NCBI GenBank assembly: GCA_023391815.1
Contig: JAEWAF010000019.1
Span: 1-13,244, forward strand
Source of the DNA: Pseudomonadota bacterium
GTDB taxonomy: Bacteria > Pseudomonadota > Gammaproteobacteria > Steroidobacterales > Steroidobacteraceae
Direction: 5' to 3'
Length of the DNA stretch: 13,244 nucleotides
Of the stretch, positions 5,916 through 13,243 are shown in pieces. The notes under the pieces are model-generated. The model saw only the letters and a list, made by a program, of their open reading frames with translations. It had not been told where the DNA came from and searched no databases. Each line of letters starts with the position of its first letter. Position 1 is the first letter of the stretch. The position numbers and the translations under genes were made by a program.

Positions 5916-7250
5916 TCAGGCGGTGGCGAGAACGCCGGTGCTGCGTGGAATCACGCGAGCGCGAGGGAAGTGACAGGTGAAGGTGCTGCCGACGCCTTCC
6001 TTGCTCTGGATCTGCAGGGTCGCCTCGTGCCGCTGCAAGGCATGCTTGACGATGGCCAGCCCCAGGCCCGAGCCACCCATGCTCCGGGCGCGGCCTGGAT
6101 CGACCCGATAGAACCGTTCGGTCAGGCGGGGAATATGTTCTTCGGCGATGCCGACGCCGGTGTCGCGTACCGACAGATGCGCCCCGGTATCATCGACCCA
6201 CCAGCGCAGCTCGATCTCGCCCTCCTCGGGCGTGTACTTGACGGCGTTGGTGATCAAATTGGAAGCGATCGAGTGCAACTCGGACTCGACCCCTTTCAAC
6301 AGCGCATCGCTTTCCAGCTGCAAACGTACGTTGCGGGGATGCTCGTCGAGCCCCATCACTTCCTTTCGTAACAGCGCGAGCATGCCGCCCATGTCGACCG
6401 GCTGTTCCTCCTGCGTGTGCTCGCCGGACTCGAGCTTCGACAGCTCCAGCAGATCCTTGATGATGGTGCGCATGCGCTCGGCCTGACGGCGCATTTCCAG
6501 CACCGGCGTATTCCAGGTCGGATCGAGCTCGTCGTCGTCGGCCAGCGCGTCGAGATAACCGCTGATCACGGTCAGCGGGGAACGCAATTCGTGCGAGGCA
6601 TTGGCGACGAAGTCCTTGCGCATCGACTGCAACTGCTGTTCCTGGCTCACGTCGCGAACCATCAACAACTGCCGCTCGGCGGTGCCGGTGCGCACGATGT
6701 TGAAAGCGAGCCAGCGATCGGTCTCCAGGTCCTGGACCACCGCGCCCTCGCTGGGATGACCGGTCTTCAGGTAATCGATGAAGCTCGGATGACGCACCAG
6801 GTTCTCGATGCGAATGCCGACATCGCGCTTGCGCCGCAGTCGCAGCCATTCGCCGGCGCGGCCGTTGAACCACAGGATTTCATGATCGGGACCGAGCAGC
6901 ACCGCACCCTCGGGCATGGCGCTGGTGAGACGACGAAACTCGCGGAGCAAGCCGGTCACTCGAGCCCGATGAAACTGCTTGCGTCGATAGATGCGGCTGA
7001 TGATGGTCACCAACTCTCCCCACACGCCGCTCATGTCGGGCGGGGTTTCGACCCGGCGGTGACGCAGCCAGTACTCCACCCGCAGCCCGTTTCTGAGCTG
7101 CACGAACGAATAGATACCGAAGGTGATCGCGAGCGCTAGCGCCAAGCGGCCGGCGATCAGGCCGATCAAGAGGGCGACCGCCAGTGCCAGACCGAGTCGG
7201 GAGACGGACTGCCAGCCCGACGGCGAAAAAGCGCTGAAGATCTTCTTCAA
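5916..7250 (-). CDS. phoR: Phosphate regulon sensor histidine kinase PhoR
   Basis: PhoR is the inner-membrane kinase/phosphatase that sets the phosphorylation of PhoB according to phosphate supply. The 444-aa protein has the usual length and order: two membrane helices at about 19-51 with almost no periplasmic loop, a basic linker, and a PAS domain at about 110-200 (MPEGAVLLGPDHEILWFN). Then come a HisKA domain with phospho-acceptor His220 in ASHELRSPL, and the HATPase domain with N box NLITNAVKYTP (331-341), G1 DTGVGI (363-368) and G2 GGSGLGL (392-398). The start is TTG at 7250-7248, 3 nt after the phoB stop, with GGAG 6 nt upstream overlapping the end of phoB. This fits a coupled phoB-phoR operon. 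No terminator is visible between phoR and the porin. Confidence 0.96.
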   Translation of the reverse strand: MKKIFSAFSPSGWQSVSRLGLALAVALLIGLIAGRLALALAITFGIYSFVQLRNGLRVEYWLRHRRVETPPDMSGVWGELVTIISRIYRRKQFHRARVTGLLREFRRLTSAMPEGAVLLGPDHEILWFNGRAGEWLRLRRKRDVGIRIENLVRHPSFIDYLKTGHPSEGAVVQDLETDRWLAFNIVRTGTAERQLLMVRDVSQEQQLQSMRKDFVANASHELRSPLTVISGYLDALADDDELDPTWNTPVLEMRRQAERMRTIIKDLLELSKLESGEHTQEEQPVDMGGMLALLRKEVMGLDEHPRNVRLQLESDALLKGVESELHSIASNLITNAVKYTPEEGEIELRWWVDDTGAHLSVRDTGVGIAEEHIPRLTERFYRVDPGRARSMGGSGLGLAIVKHALQRHEATLQIQSKEGVGSTFTCHFPRARVIPRSTGVLATA

Positions 7251-7253
7251 CGG

Positions 7254-7949
7254 CTACTCCGCGCGCGTTGAGAACCGATATCCGGAGCCTCGCACGGTTT
7301 GGATGAAACGATCGTAGTTGAAGGCTTCGAGCGCCTTGCGCAAGCGACGGATGTGCACATCGACCGTTCGTTCTTCCACATAGACATTGCCTCCCCAGAC
7401 GCGATCGAGGAGTTGAGCGCGACTGTACACCCGCTCAGCGTGCGTCATGAAGAAGGACAGCAACCTATATTCGGTCGGGCCCAGCTGCACCGTGCGGTCG
7501 CCGACAGTGACTCTGTGCCCGGCCGCGTCCAGCACCAGCCCTTCAGCTTCGATCAGCTCTTCGCCGCTGCCGTTGGTCGACCTACGCAAAACTGCATTGA
7601 TACGAGCCAGCAGCTCGCGCGGCGAAAATGGCTTCGTCACGTAATCGTCGGCACCGCTGTCCAGGCCCATGACTTTGTCCTGTTCCTCGGCGCGAGCGGT
7701 GAGCATGATCACCGGCACTTCCTGGGTTTCCTTGTCGCGCTTCAAAGCGCGGGTCAGCTCCAGGCCGCTCATGTCCGGCAACATCCAGTCGATCAGCACC
7801 AGATCGGGACGCTGATCGGCGATGCTGGCGCGCGCGGCGCTCACGTCGGCCGCCTCCCTGACCTCGAAGCCGCTACGTCGCAATCCGAAGGCAATCATCT
7901 CGCGGATGGGGCGCTCATCCTCGACGATCAGAATCTGCTTGGTAGCCAT
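7254..7949 (-). CDS. phoB: Phosphate regulon response regulator PhoB
   Basis: PhoB is an OmpR-type response regulator that, once phosphorylated by PhoR, binds Pho boxes and recruits sigma-70 RNA polymerase. The 231-aa protein has a receiver domain (about 5-122) with acidic pocket Glu10-Asp11, phospho-acceptor Asp54 in LIDWMLPD, Thr84 and Lys106 in YVTKPFSP. The winged-helix output domain (about 130-229) has LGPTEYRLLSFFMTHAERVYSR, a recognition region VEERTVDVHIRRLRKAL and the C-terminal hairpin TVRGSGYRFS, all diagnostic for PhoB. ATG 7949 begins exactly at the conserved N-terminus, although no Shine-Dalgarno sequence is evident. It is first in the phoBR operon, with a Pho-box promoter at 7995-8028, so autoregulation is likely. 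Confidence 0.97.
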   Translation of the reverse strand: MATKQILIVEDERPIREMIAFGLRRSGFEVREAADVSAARASIADQRPDLVLIDWMLPDMSGLELTRALKRDKETQEVPVIMLTARAEEQDKVMGLDSGADDYVTKPFSPRELLARINAVLRRSTNGSGEELIEAEGLVLDAAGHRVTVGDRTVQLGPTEYRLLSFFMTHAERVYSRAQLLDRVWGGNVYVEERTVDVHIRRLRKALEAFNYDRFIQTVRGSGYRFSTRAE

Positions 7950-7973
7950 GTTAAGCGATGTGGCCAGAATTCA

Positions 7974-7989
7974 ATGACATGGGTGACAC
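7974..7989 (-). promoter_or_regulatory. Pho half-sites in the phoB leader
   Basis: GTGTCAC (7989-7983) and ATGTCAT (7980-7974) on the minus strand are close matches to PhoB half-sites but are 9 bp apart instead of 11. They sit at or just downstream of the predicted phoB start site (about 7988). If bound, they could limit phoB expression; this is inference. Confidence 0.4.
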
Positions 7990-7994
7990 CACAC

Positions 7995-8028
7995 ATTACA
8001 GCAACGAAGTATGACAGTCGCATGACGA
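7995..8028 (-). promoter_or_regulatory. PhoB-dependent type promoter of phoBR
   Basis: On the minus strand: TCGTCAT (8028-8022), 4-nt spacer, CTGTCAT (8017-8011, exact consensus), 10 nt, then TGTAAT (8000-7995), 5/6 to the -10 consensus. The layout is identical to the porin promoter. A further half-site TTGTCAT lies at 8058-8052, out of the 11-bp phase. The start site would be near 7988, with a leader of about 40 nt. This predicts positive autoregulation as in E. coli phoBR. Confidence 0.75.
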
Positions 8029-8120
8029 GCCGGTCGGAAATCGGCTCTCAGATGACAAAGCCGCGAACCCGGACACGATCGAGCGCGATTTGTTGCAGCT
8101 TCTTTACTGCGCCAAGCGAT

Positions 8121-8139
8121 CTTGCCGCTGGCCGGCAAG
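8121..8139 (-). other. Hairpin between tsaB and phoB
   Basis: CTTGCCG (8121-8127) and CGGCAAG (8133-8139) form a perfect 7-bp stem with a 5-nt loop, 34 nt after the tsaB stop. The minus-strand continuation (ATCGCTTGGCGC) has no T-run, so it is at best a Rho-associated or processing structure. No convincing intrinsic terminator is seen between tsaB and phoB. Confidence 0.3.
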
Positions 8140-8172
8140 TCCTGAACCTGAGGACGCGCGCCACGCCGTGAG

Positions 8173-8847
8173 TCAGCTGCCTCCTTTGACGTGGGCGACC
8201 TGATCGCGGATGTAAACAGGCTCAGCCTCGGTCGCGGGCTTGGCTCGGCCGGCACGGAATTCCGCTTCCGCCAGCAGAGCGATGTCACTGGCCTTGGGCA
8301 GCGCTGCTTCGTGAACGACGCGAGTGTCGCTGCTCAATCTCGCAAGCAACGAGGCATACGCTTTGAAACCCGTCCCGGCCAGCACTGTGAAGTCGCCGTC
8401 GGTGACAGAATCTGGCGCGTCGACTCGCTCAGGCGCGAGCGCTGTAACTATTTCCGCCCCTTGATCGCGAGCGAAGCTCGACCAGTACACCTGCTCCATG
8501 CGCGCATCCATGCACACGAGAATCCGGTCGCCCGATCGCGCGACTTGTTGAGCGACGGCCGCGAGATTGGAGATGCCCACCGTTTGTAGCCCGGCGCCGA
8601 ACGCCAATCCCTGAATGACGCCGACGCCGATGCGAACCCCCGTGAACGCGCCCGGCCCTCGCCCGTAGGCGATGCCGTCGAGATCCGCCAGACGAGCTCC
8701 CGCTTCCTTGAGCACCGACTCGACCATGGGTAGCACGAGATCCGCAGCCCCGCGCGGCTGGTCGCTGATCCGTTCGATCACTCGGCCGTCCAGGCGCAGA
8801 GCGACGGAGCAACGTTCAGTAGCGGTATCGACGGCGAGCAATCGCAT
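8173..8847 (-). CDS. tsaB: tRNA threonylcarbamoyladenosine biosynthesis protein TsaB
   Basis: TsaB (formerly YeaZ) is the scaffold partner of TsaD and TsaE in making the t6A37 modification of ANN-decoding tRNAs, and is essential in many bacteria. The 224-aa protein has the ASKHA-fold N-terminal motif LLAVDTATERCSVAL (about 3-17) and the family signature YGRGPGAFTGVRIG (about 61-74). A typical variable C-terminal half ends in EAEPVYIRDQVA. An upstream TTG at 8859 lies inside the helicase gene; ATG 8847, 5 nt after the helicase stop, starts exactly at the conserved N-terminus and is preferred. The Shine-Dalgarno sequence is weak, so coupling to the helicase gene is likely. The usual His in the RGH-A-x-x-LP-M region appears as Ala34 (PRGAADLVLPM). 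The same gene pair, tsaB next to yoaA, occurs in E. coli. Confidence 0.95.
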   Translation of the reverse strand: MRLLAVDTATERCSVALRLDGRVIERISDQPRGAADLVLPMVESVLKEAGARLADLDGIAYGRGPGAFTGVRIGVGVIQGLAFGAGLQTVGISNLAAVAQQVARSGDRILVCMDARMEQVYWSSFARDQGAEIVTALAPERVDAPDSVTDGDFTVLAGTGFKAYASLLARLSSDTRVVHEAALPKASDIALLAEAEFRAGRAKPATEAEPVYIRDQVAHVKGGS

Positions 8848-8852
8848 GGGCT

Positions 8853-10847
8853 TTACCAATCCATCACGGCGGAGGGATTCATCGCATCGGGATCCGGCGC
8901 GAGCCCGATGGCGCTCAACCTCTCATATAAAAACTGCTGAACGTCGACCAGATTCTCGGTGCGCGGCATGGCCGGCAGGCTGTCGAGAAAGATTCGGCCG
9001 TAGCCCTTGGTCCGCAGCCGCTCGTCGCACAACATGATCACGCCGAAATCGTTCGGATCGCGCATCAATCGGCCGACGCCCTGCTTCAGGGTGATCACCG
9101 CCTGCGGAATCTGCTCTTCGAAAAACGCATTCCCACCGCGACGTTCGATGGCATCGAGTCGAGCTTTGAGCACCGGATCGTCCGGCGCGGCGAACGGCAG
9201 CTTGTCGATGATCACGACCGACAGCGCCGCGCCTTTCACATCGACCCCTTCCCAGAAACTGCTCGTTCCCAGCAACACCGCGTTGCCTCGCTCTCGGAAC
9301 TTCGTCAACAGCACTTCCCGGGGAGCATCGCCTTGAACCAGGACCGGGAACGGCAGCGCGGGACCCAGGCGTGCTAACAACAAGTCAGCTGCTTCCCGAA
9401 GCGCGCGATGACTCGTGAACAACATGAAAGCGCGTCCGCCGCTTGCTCGCAAAACCGGCAGCGCCGCGTCGACGACACTTGGGGTATGGCGCGGTGACGA
9501 AGGCGGCGGCAGTCCTTTCGGCAAGTACATCAGCGTCTGCGACTCATAATCGAATGGGCTGCCAAAGCGCGCGGTCCGCGCATCGCGCATGCCGATCCGC
9601 TGCATGAAGTGATCGAAGCTCTCGCCGATCGCGAGCGTCGCCGACGTGCACACCCAAGCCGCCGCGTTTGCTTGCACCAGGCTGCCAAGCTGCTCGGCCA
9701 CGTCGAGCGGCACCAGATGAAATGACACGCCCTGCCCCGAGCTTTGCGCCCAACGCACGCTCGGCACGGCGGCCTTGCCTTCGTCCTCTATCATCTCGCT
9801 CAAACGACTGGACGTTTCCGAAGCACGCCGTCGCAGATTCGCCAGACCCGTGTTGTCTTTCGCCGCCTCGGTGAGCGATTGAACCAGATCGTCCAGCGAG
9901 CCGCGCAGGTTCGCGAGCGCCTCGATGGTCAGCGACGGCCAATCTTTGTATTCGCAGCGCTCGCGCTGACTTCGCAACGAATCCTGCAGATCGACGAGTT
10001 GCCGATCGATGGTTTGTGAGAACGCCGCGGACACGGCCTGCTGAGGGCCCGCCAGCAGCAACTCGCTCGCGAGATCGCGCGCCAGCGCTTGCAGCTGACG
10101 ACTGGAAACCGTGAAGCCCAGGAAATTCGCGGCCACTTCCGGTAACTGATGCGCCTCATCGATGACGATGGCGTCCGCGCCCGGCAGCAGATCGCCGAAG
10201 CCCTCTTCCTTAAGCACCAGATCGGCCATCAACAAATGATGATTCACGACCACGATGTCGGCACCCTGTGCGTTGCGCCTGGCGTTCACGACATGGCAAC
10301 GATCGAACGACGGACAGTCCGGGCCGAGGCAGTTATCGCGCGTCGACGTGACCCAGGGCCAGACCGGATCCGATTCACTGAGCTGCGCGAGCTCGGAGAT
10401 GTCGCCCTGTTTCGTAACCTGTGCCCAGGTCCGCACTTTGGATAACGCGACGGCAACCTCACGCCGCAATCCCCGAGACACGGCCTGTTGCTCGGCCATC
10501 TCGAGCCGATGCACGCACAGATAGTTCGCTCGACCTTTCAACAGCGCGATCCGTGAGGGCCGGCCAATCGCGGCGGACACCGTCGGCAGGTCGCGATGAA
10601 ACAGCTGGTCCTGCAGATTGCGTGTGCCGGTGGAGACGATCACTCGTCGGCCCGACAGCAAGGCCGGCACCAGATACGCAAACGTTTTGCCCGTGCCCGT
10701 CCCCGCTTCGACGATCAGCCGCCCGTTGGAGCGCAACGCCTGCCACACATGCTCGGCCATCGCGATCTGCTCATCACGCGTCGCGAACCCCGGGATCGCC
10801 GCTGCCAGCGGCCCCTCGGCGCCAAAGATTTCCTCGAAGTCCTGCAT
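8853..10847 (-). CDS. yoaA: ATP-dependent iron-sulfur DNA helicase, YoaA/DinG type (XPD-like)
   Basis: This is a superfamily 2 helicase of the XPD/DinG group, which unwinds DNA 5'-to-3' and acts in repair of stalled forks or R-loops. The 664-aa protein has Walker A EAGTGTGKT (47-55), a four-cysteine Fe-S set (Cys111, Cys173, Cys178, Cys184), and DEAH (230-233) after the VNHHLL signature. An arch domain follows at about 240-370. The C-terminal motor has TSATL (401-405), GTSSFWEGVDVKG (527-539) and QGVGRLMR (589-596). No N-terminal exonuclease domain is present. Length and direct linkage to tsaB favour the YoaA branch over true DinG (about 715 aa in E. coli). In E. coli YoaA works with the polymerase subunit HolC; that partner is not in the window. 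Its ATG overlaps the upstream DUF11-like gene by one base (TGATG), and tsaB follows after 5 nt. Confidence 0.92.
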   Translation of the reverse strand: MQDFEEIFGAEGPLAAAIPGFATRDEQIAMAEHVWQALRSNGRLIVEAGTGTGKTFAYLVPALLSGRRVIVSTGTRNLQDQLFHRDLPTVSAAIGRPSRIALLKGRANYLCVHRLEMAEQQAVSRGLRREVAVALSKVRTWAQVTKQGDISELAQLSESDPVWPWVTSTRDNCLGPDCPSFDRCHVVNARRNAQGADIVVVNHHLLMADLVLKEEGFGDLLPGADAIVIDEAHQLPEVAANFLGFTVSSRQLQALARDLASELLLAGPQQAVSAAFSQTIDRQLVDLQDSLRSQRERCEYKDWPSLTIEALANLRGSLDDLVQSLTEAAKDNTGLANLRRRASETSSRLSEMIEDEGKAAVPSVRWAQSSGQGVSFHLVPLDVAEQLGSLVQANAAAWVCTSATLAIGESFDHFMQRIGMRDARTARFGSPFDYESQTLMYLPKGLPPPSSPRHTPSVVDAALPVLRASGGRAFMLFTSHRALREAADLLLARLGPALPFPVLVQGDAPREVLLTKFRERGNAVLLGTSSFWEGVDVKGAALSVVIIDKLPFAAPDDPVLKARLDAIERRGGNAFFEEQIPQAVITLKQGVGRLMRDPNDFGVIMLCDERLRTKGYGRIFLDSLPAMPRTENLVDVQQFLYERLSAIGLAPDPDAMNPSAVMDW

Positions 10848-11317
10848 CAGCGAAAGGTAGCTCTAAACCGGGCCAGCGCGGTGGCTCCGGGTGCCAGCGG
10901 GTTGCGCAGGCTCCATCGAATATGAGTGTAGCGCTCGGGCGGAGCGCGAGTGCCGTCGGGCAGTTTCAGGTTGTCGGGACGCCCGAAGGTCAGACCGCCG
11001 TCGACCGAGAAGTCGATGTCGGCGCCCGGCCCGGCCGCCGAGCCGGCGACATAGGACGTGTTGGCGGGAATCAACTGACTGACCTGGACCTTATTGGCAA
11101 ACACCGGCGTTGGGTTGGTAATTCGGACTGTGTAGTAGACGACCTGGCCCTGCGAAAGCCGTGTCGCCGGCACCAGGCGAAAGGTCGGGCGCTCCGCCGT
11201 GCCCGCGCTTTCCCGGACCTCCGCGACCAGCTCAGTGCGCAACTCGACCGCCTCTGTCGCAAGAGCGAGACTGGCGAACGTTGTCAGCCACGCAGACATT
11301 AAAACTAGGGATTTCAT
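10847..11317 (-). CDS. Small exported protein with a DUF11-like domain, function unknown
   Basis: I do not recognise a named gene. From ATG 11317 the product is 156 aa with a probable Sec signal peptide (MKSLVLMSAWLTTFASLALA, cleavage near residue 20). One domain follows, resembling the DUF11 (conserved repeat) Ig-like fold: QGQVVYYTVRITNPTPVFANKVQVSQLIPANTSYVAGSA at about 57-95, then DFSVDGGLTFG and a closing strand near THIRWSLRNPLAPGATALARFRATF. There is no membrane anchor or sorting motif, so it is probably periplasmic or secreted. The longer frame opening at 11437 puts 40 non-signal residues before the signal peptide and is less likely. The Shine-Dalgarno sequence is poor. Its stop shares one base with the helicase start (TGATG), implying an operon with yoaA and tsaB. 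No clear promoter was found; TTGACG at 11385-11380 lacks a matching -10. Confidence 0.75.
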   Translation of the reverse strand: MKSLVLMSAWLTTFASLALATEAVELRTELVAEVRESAGTAERPTFRLVPATRLSQGQVVYYTVRITNPTPVFANKVQVSQLIPANTSYVAGSAAGPGADIDFSVDGGLTFGRPDNLKLPDGTRAPPERYTHIRWSLRNPLAPGATALARFRATFR

Positions 11318-11403
11318 CAAGATACGTAAAATTCTGGCATCGATTCCGCAGCTCGGGATGTCGTTATGCAGCAACCCCGCGTCAAGGAACCCGACAAGCC
11401 ATG

Positions 11404-11428
11404 CAGCGCGAAAGGCGCTGGGTATAAT
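11404..11428 (+). promoter_or_regulatory. Promoter of pckG with an overlapping inverted repeat
   Basis: TATAAT at 11423-11428 is a perfect -10 hexamer, 54 nt before the pckG start. The -35 region is poor. Immediately upstream CAGCGC (11404-11409) and GCGCTG (11415-11420) form a perfect 6-bp inverted repeat with a 5-nt centre, filling the spacer and -35 zone. A weak -35 with a palindrome over the spacer suggests a regulator site, which would fit carbon-source control of gluconeogenesis; the regulator is not identified. Confidence 0.5.
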
Positions 11429-11482
11429 CACTGCCACTAATACATCTATGAGTTTTCATGAAGCCGCGAGGTTGCCGCTCTA

Positions 11483-13243
11483 ATGACCACGTCTAACGCA
11501 TCCCTCAAACGCTGGGTGGAGGATGTCGCCCGCCTGACCCAGCCGGAGTCGATCCACTGGTGCAACGGGTCGGATGCCGAGAACACCGCCCTGATCGAAG
11601 CGATGCTCAAGAGCGGCGATCTTATCAAGCTCAACCAGCAGACCCATCCCAATTGTTATCTGCACCGCTCGCACCCCTCCGACGTGGCGCGAGTCGAGCA
11701 CCTCACCTTCGTCTGCACGCGCAACAAGGAGGATGCGGGGCCGAACAATCATTGGATGGATCCCATCGAGGCTCATCGCAAGATCGACGACCTGTTCGCC
11801 GGCGCGATGAAGGGTCGGACGATGTATGTGATTCCGTACTGCATGGGCCCGATCGATTCGCCGTTCGCCCGCTGCGGCGTCGAGATCACCGATAGCCCGT
11901 ATGTGGTCGTCAACATGCGCCTGATGACGCGCATGGGCGACGCGGCGCTCAAGCGCATCGAGCGCGAAGACAAGTTCGTGAAAGGTCTGCACTCGATCGG
12001 CGACCTGAATCCCGACCGCCGTTTCATCATGCATTTCCCCGAAGAGCTCACCATCAAGAGCGTGGGCTCGGGCTACGGCGGCAACGCCCTGCTCGGCAAG
12101 AAGTGTCACGCGCTGCGCATCGCCAGCTATCAGGCACGCGAAGAAGGCTGGCTCGCCGAGCACATGCTGCTCATGGGCCTGCAAAGCCCCGAAGGCAAGA
12201 CGCATTACATCGCGGCCGCCTTCCCCTCCGCCTGCGGCAAGACCAATCTCGCGATGCTGGTGCCGCCCGCTTCCATGCCGGGCTGGAAGATCTGGACGCT
12301 CGGCGACGACATCAGCTGGCTGCATGTCGATGCCGAAGGTCAGTTGCGCGCCATCAATCCCGAATCGGGTTACTTCGGCGTCGTGCCCGGCACGAATCGC
12401 AAGACCAACTGCAACGCTTACGACATGATCCAGCGCGACACGATCTTCACCAATGTCGCGGTGACCGAAGACAATCAACCGTGGTGGGAAGGTCTGGAGA
12501 CCGGCAAGCCCGCGTTCGATTGGCAAGGCAAGCCCTACACCGGCAACGGCCCGGCCGCTCATCCGAATTCACGCTTCACCGTCTCGGCGAAGCAGAATCC
12601 GATTTATTCCACGCTCGCGGACGCGCCGGAAGGTGTGCCGATTTCCGCGATCCTGTTCGGCGGTCGCCGTCGCGAAGTCGCGCCGCTGGTTTATGAAGCG
12701 CGCAACTGGGCGCACGGCGTGCTGGTCGGCGCGGGCATGGCGTCCGAAACGACAGCCGCGGCCGTCGGCCAGATGGGCGTCGTGCGTCGTGACTCGATGG
12801 CGATGAAGCCGTTCGCCGGCTACAACTTCGCCGATTACTTCAGCCACTGGCTCAAGCTGGGCAGCGGCAAGAACGCCACCAAGCTGCCGAAGGTGTTCCA
12901 CGTCAACTGGTTCCGCCAGGACCGCAACGGCAAGTTCATGTGGCCGGGCTTTGGCGAGAACCTGCGCGTGCTGCGCTGGATCGCCGACCGTTGCGAAGGC
13001 AAAGCCGAGGCCATCGAGACGCCGATCGGGTTCGTGCCGCGCAAGCAGGACCTGGACATCAACGGCCTGGACATGGACGCCTCGACGCTCGAGACCCTGC
13101 TGTCCATCGACCCCGCCGCCTGGCGCCAGGAAGTCGATGCCATCGGCAAGTATCTCGATGAGTTCGGCAGCCGCGTGCCCAGCCAGCTGCGTGACGAGCT
13201 GAAGGGCGTGGCGAAACGTTTGGAAGCCGCCAACGCGGCCTGA
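11483..13243 (+). CDS. pckG: Phosphoenolpyruvate carboxykinase (GTP)
   Basis: This enzyme converts oxaloacetate and GTP to phosphoenolpyruvate, CO2 and GDP, the entry step of gluconeogenesis from TCA intermediates. The 586-aa protein is complete and of normal length for the GTP class, which is unrelated in detailed sequence to the ATP-dependent PckA. Key residues are Arg70 (DVARVE), substrate loop SGYGGNALLGKKC with metal ligand Lys207, metal ligand His227, and P-loop FPSACGKTNL (247-256) with the reactive Cys251. Also present are GDDISWL with Asp275 and Asp276, HPNSRF with its Arg, the GTP-pocket sequence FAGYNFADYFSHWL and the closing NWFR. ATG 11483 gives a natural N-terminus; GAGG lies 11 nt upstream, slightly distant. 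It stands alone on the plus strand, divergent from the DUF11-yoaA-tsaB unit, with a TATAAT at 11423. The stop codon is one base from the right edge. Confidence 0.98.
   Translation: MTTSNASLKRWVEDVARLTQPESIHWCNGSDAENTALIEAMLKSGDLIKLNQQTHPNCYLHRSHPSDVARVEHLTFVCTRNKEDAGPNNHWMDPIEAHRKIDDLFAGAMKGRTMYVIPYCMGPIDSPFARCGVEITDSPYVVVNMRLMTRMGDAALKRIEREDKFVKGLHSIGDLNPDRRFIMHFPEELTIKSVGSGYGGNALLGKKCHALRIASYQAREEGWLAEHMLLMGLQSPEGKTHYIAAAFPSACGKTNLAMLVPPASMPGWKIWTLGDDISWLHVDAEGQLRAINPESGYFGVVPGTNRKTNCNAYDMIQRDTIFTNVAVTEDNQPWWEGLETGKPAFDWQGKPYTGNGPAAHPNSRFTVSAKQNPIYSTLADAPEGVPISAILFGGRRREVAPLVYEARNWAHGVLVGAGMASETTAAAVGQMGVVRRDSMAMKPFAGYNFADYFSHWLKLGSGKNATKLPKVFHVNWFRQDRNGKFMWPGFGENLRVLRWIADRCEGKAEAIETPIGFVPRKQDLDINGLDMDASTLETLLSIDPAAWRQEVDAIGKYLDEFGSRVPSQLRDELKGVAKRLEAANAA

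Noticed and set aside
6417..7139. Plus-strand ORF (240 codons) opposite phoR
   Set aside because: The frame mirrors PAS and HisKA codons of phoR; no start signal or family resemblance.
11480..12562. Minus-strand ORF (360 codons) opposite pckG
   Set aside because: It is antisense to unmistakable catalytic motifs of GTP-PEP carboxykinase and has no recognisable domain.
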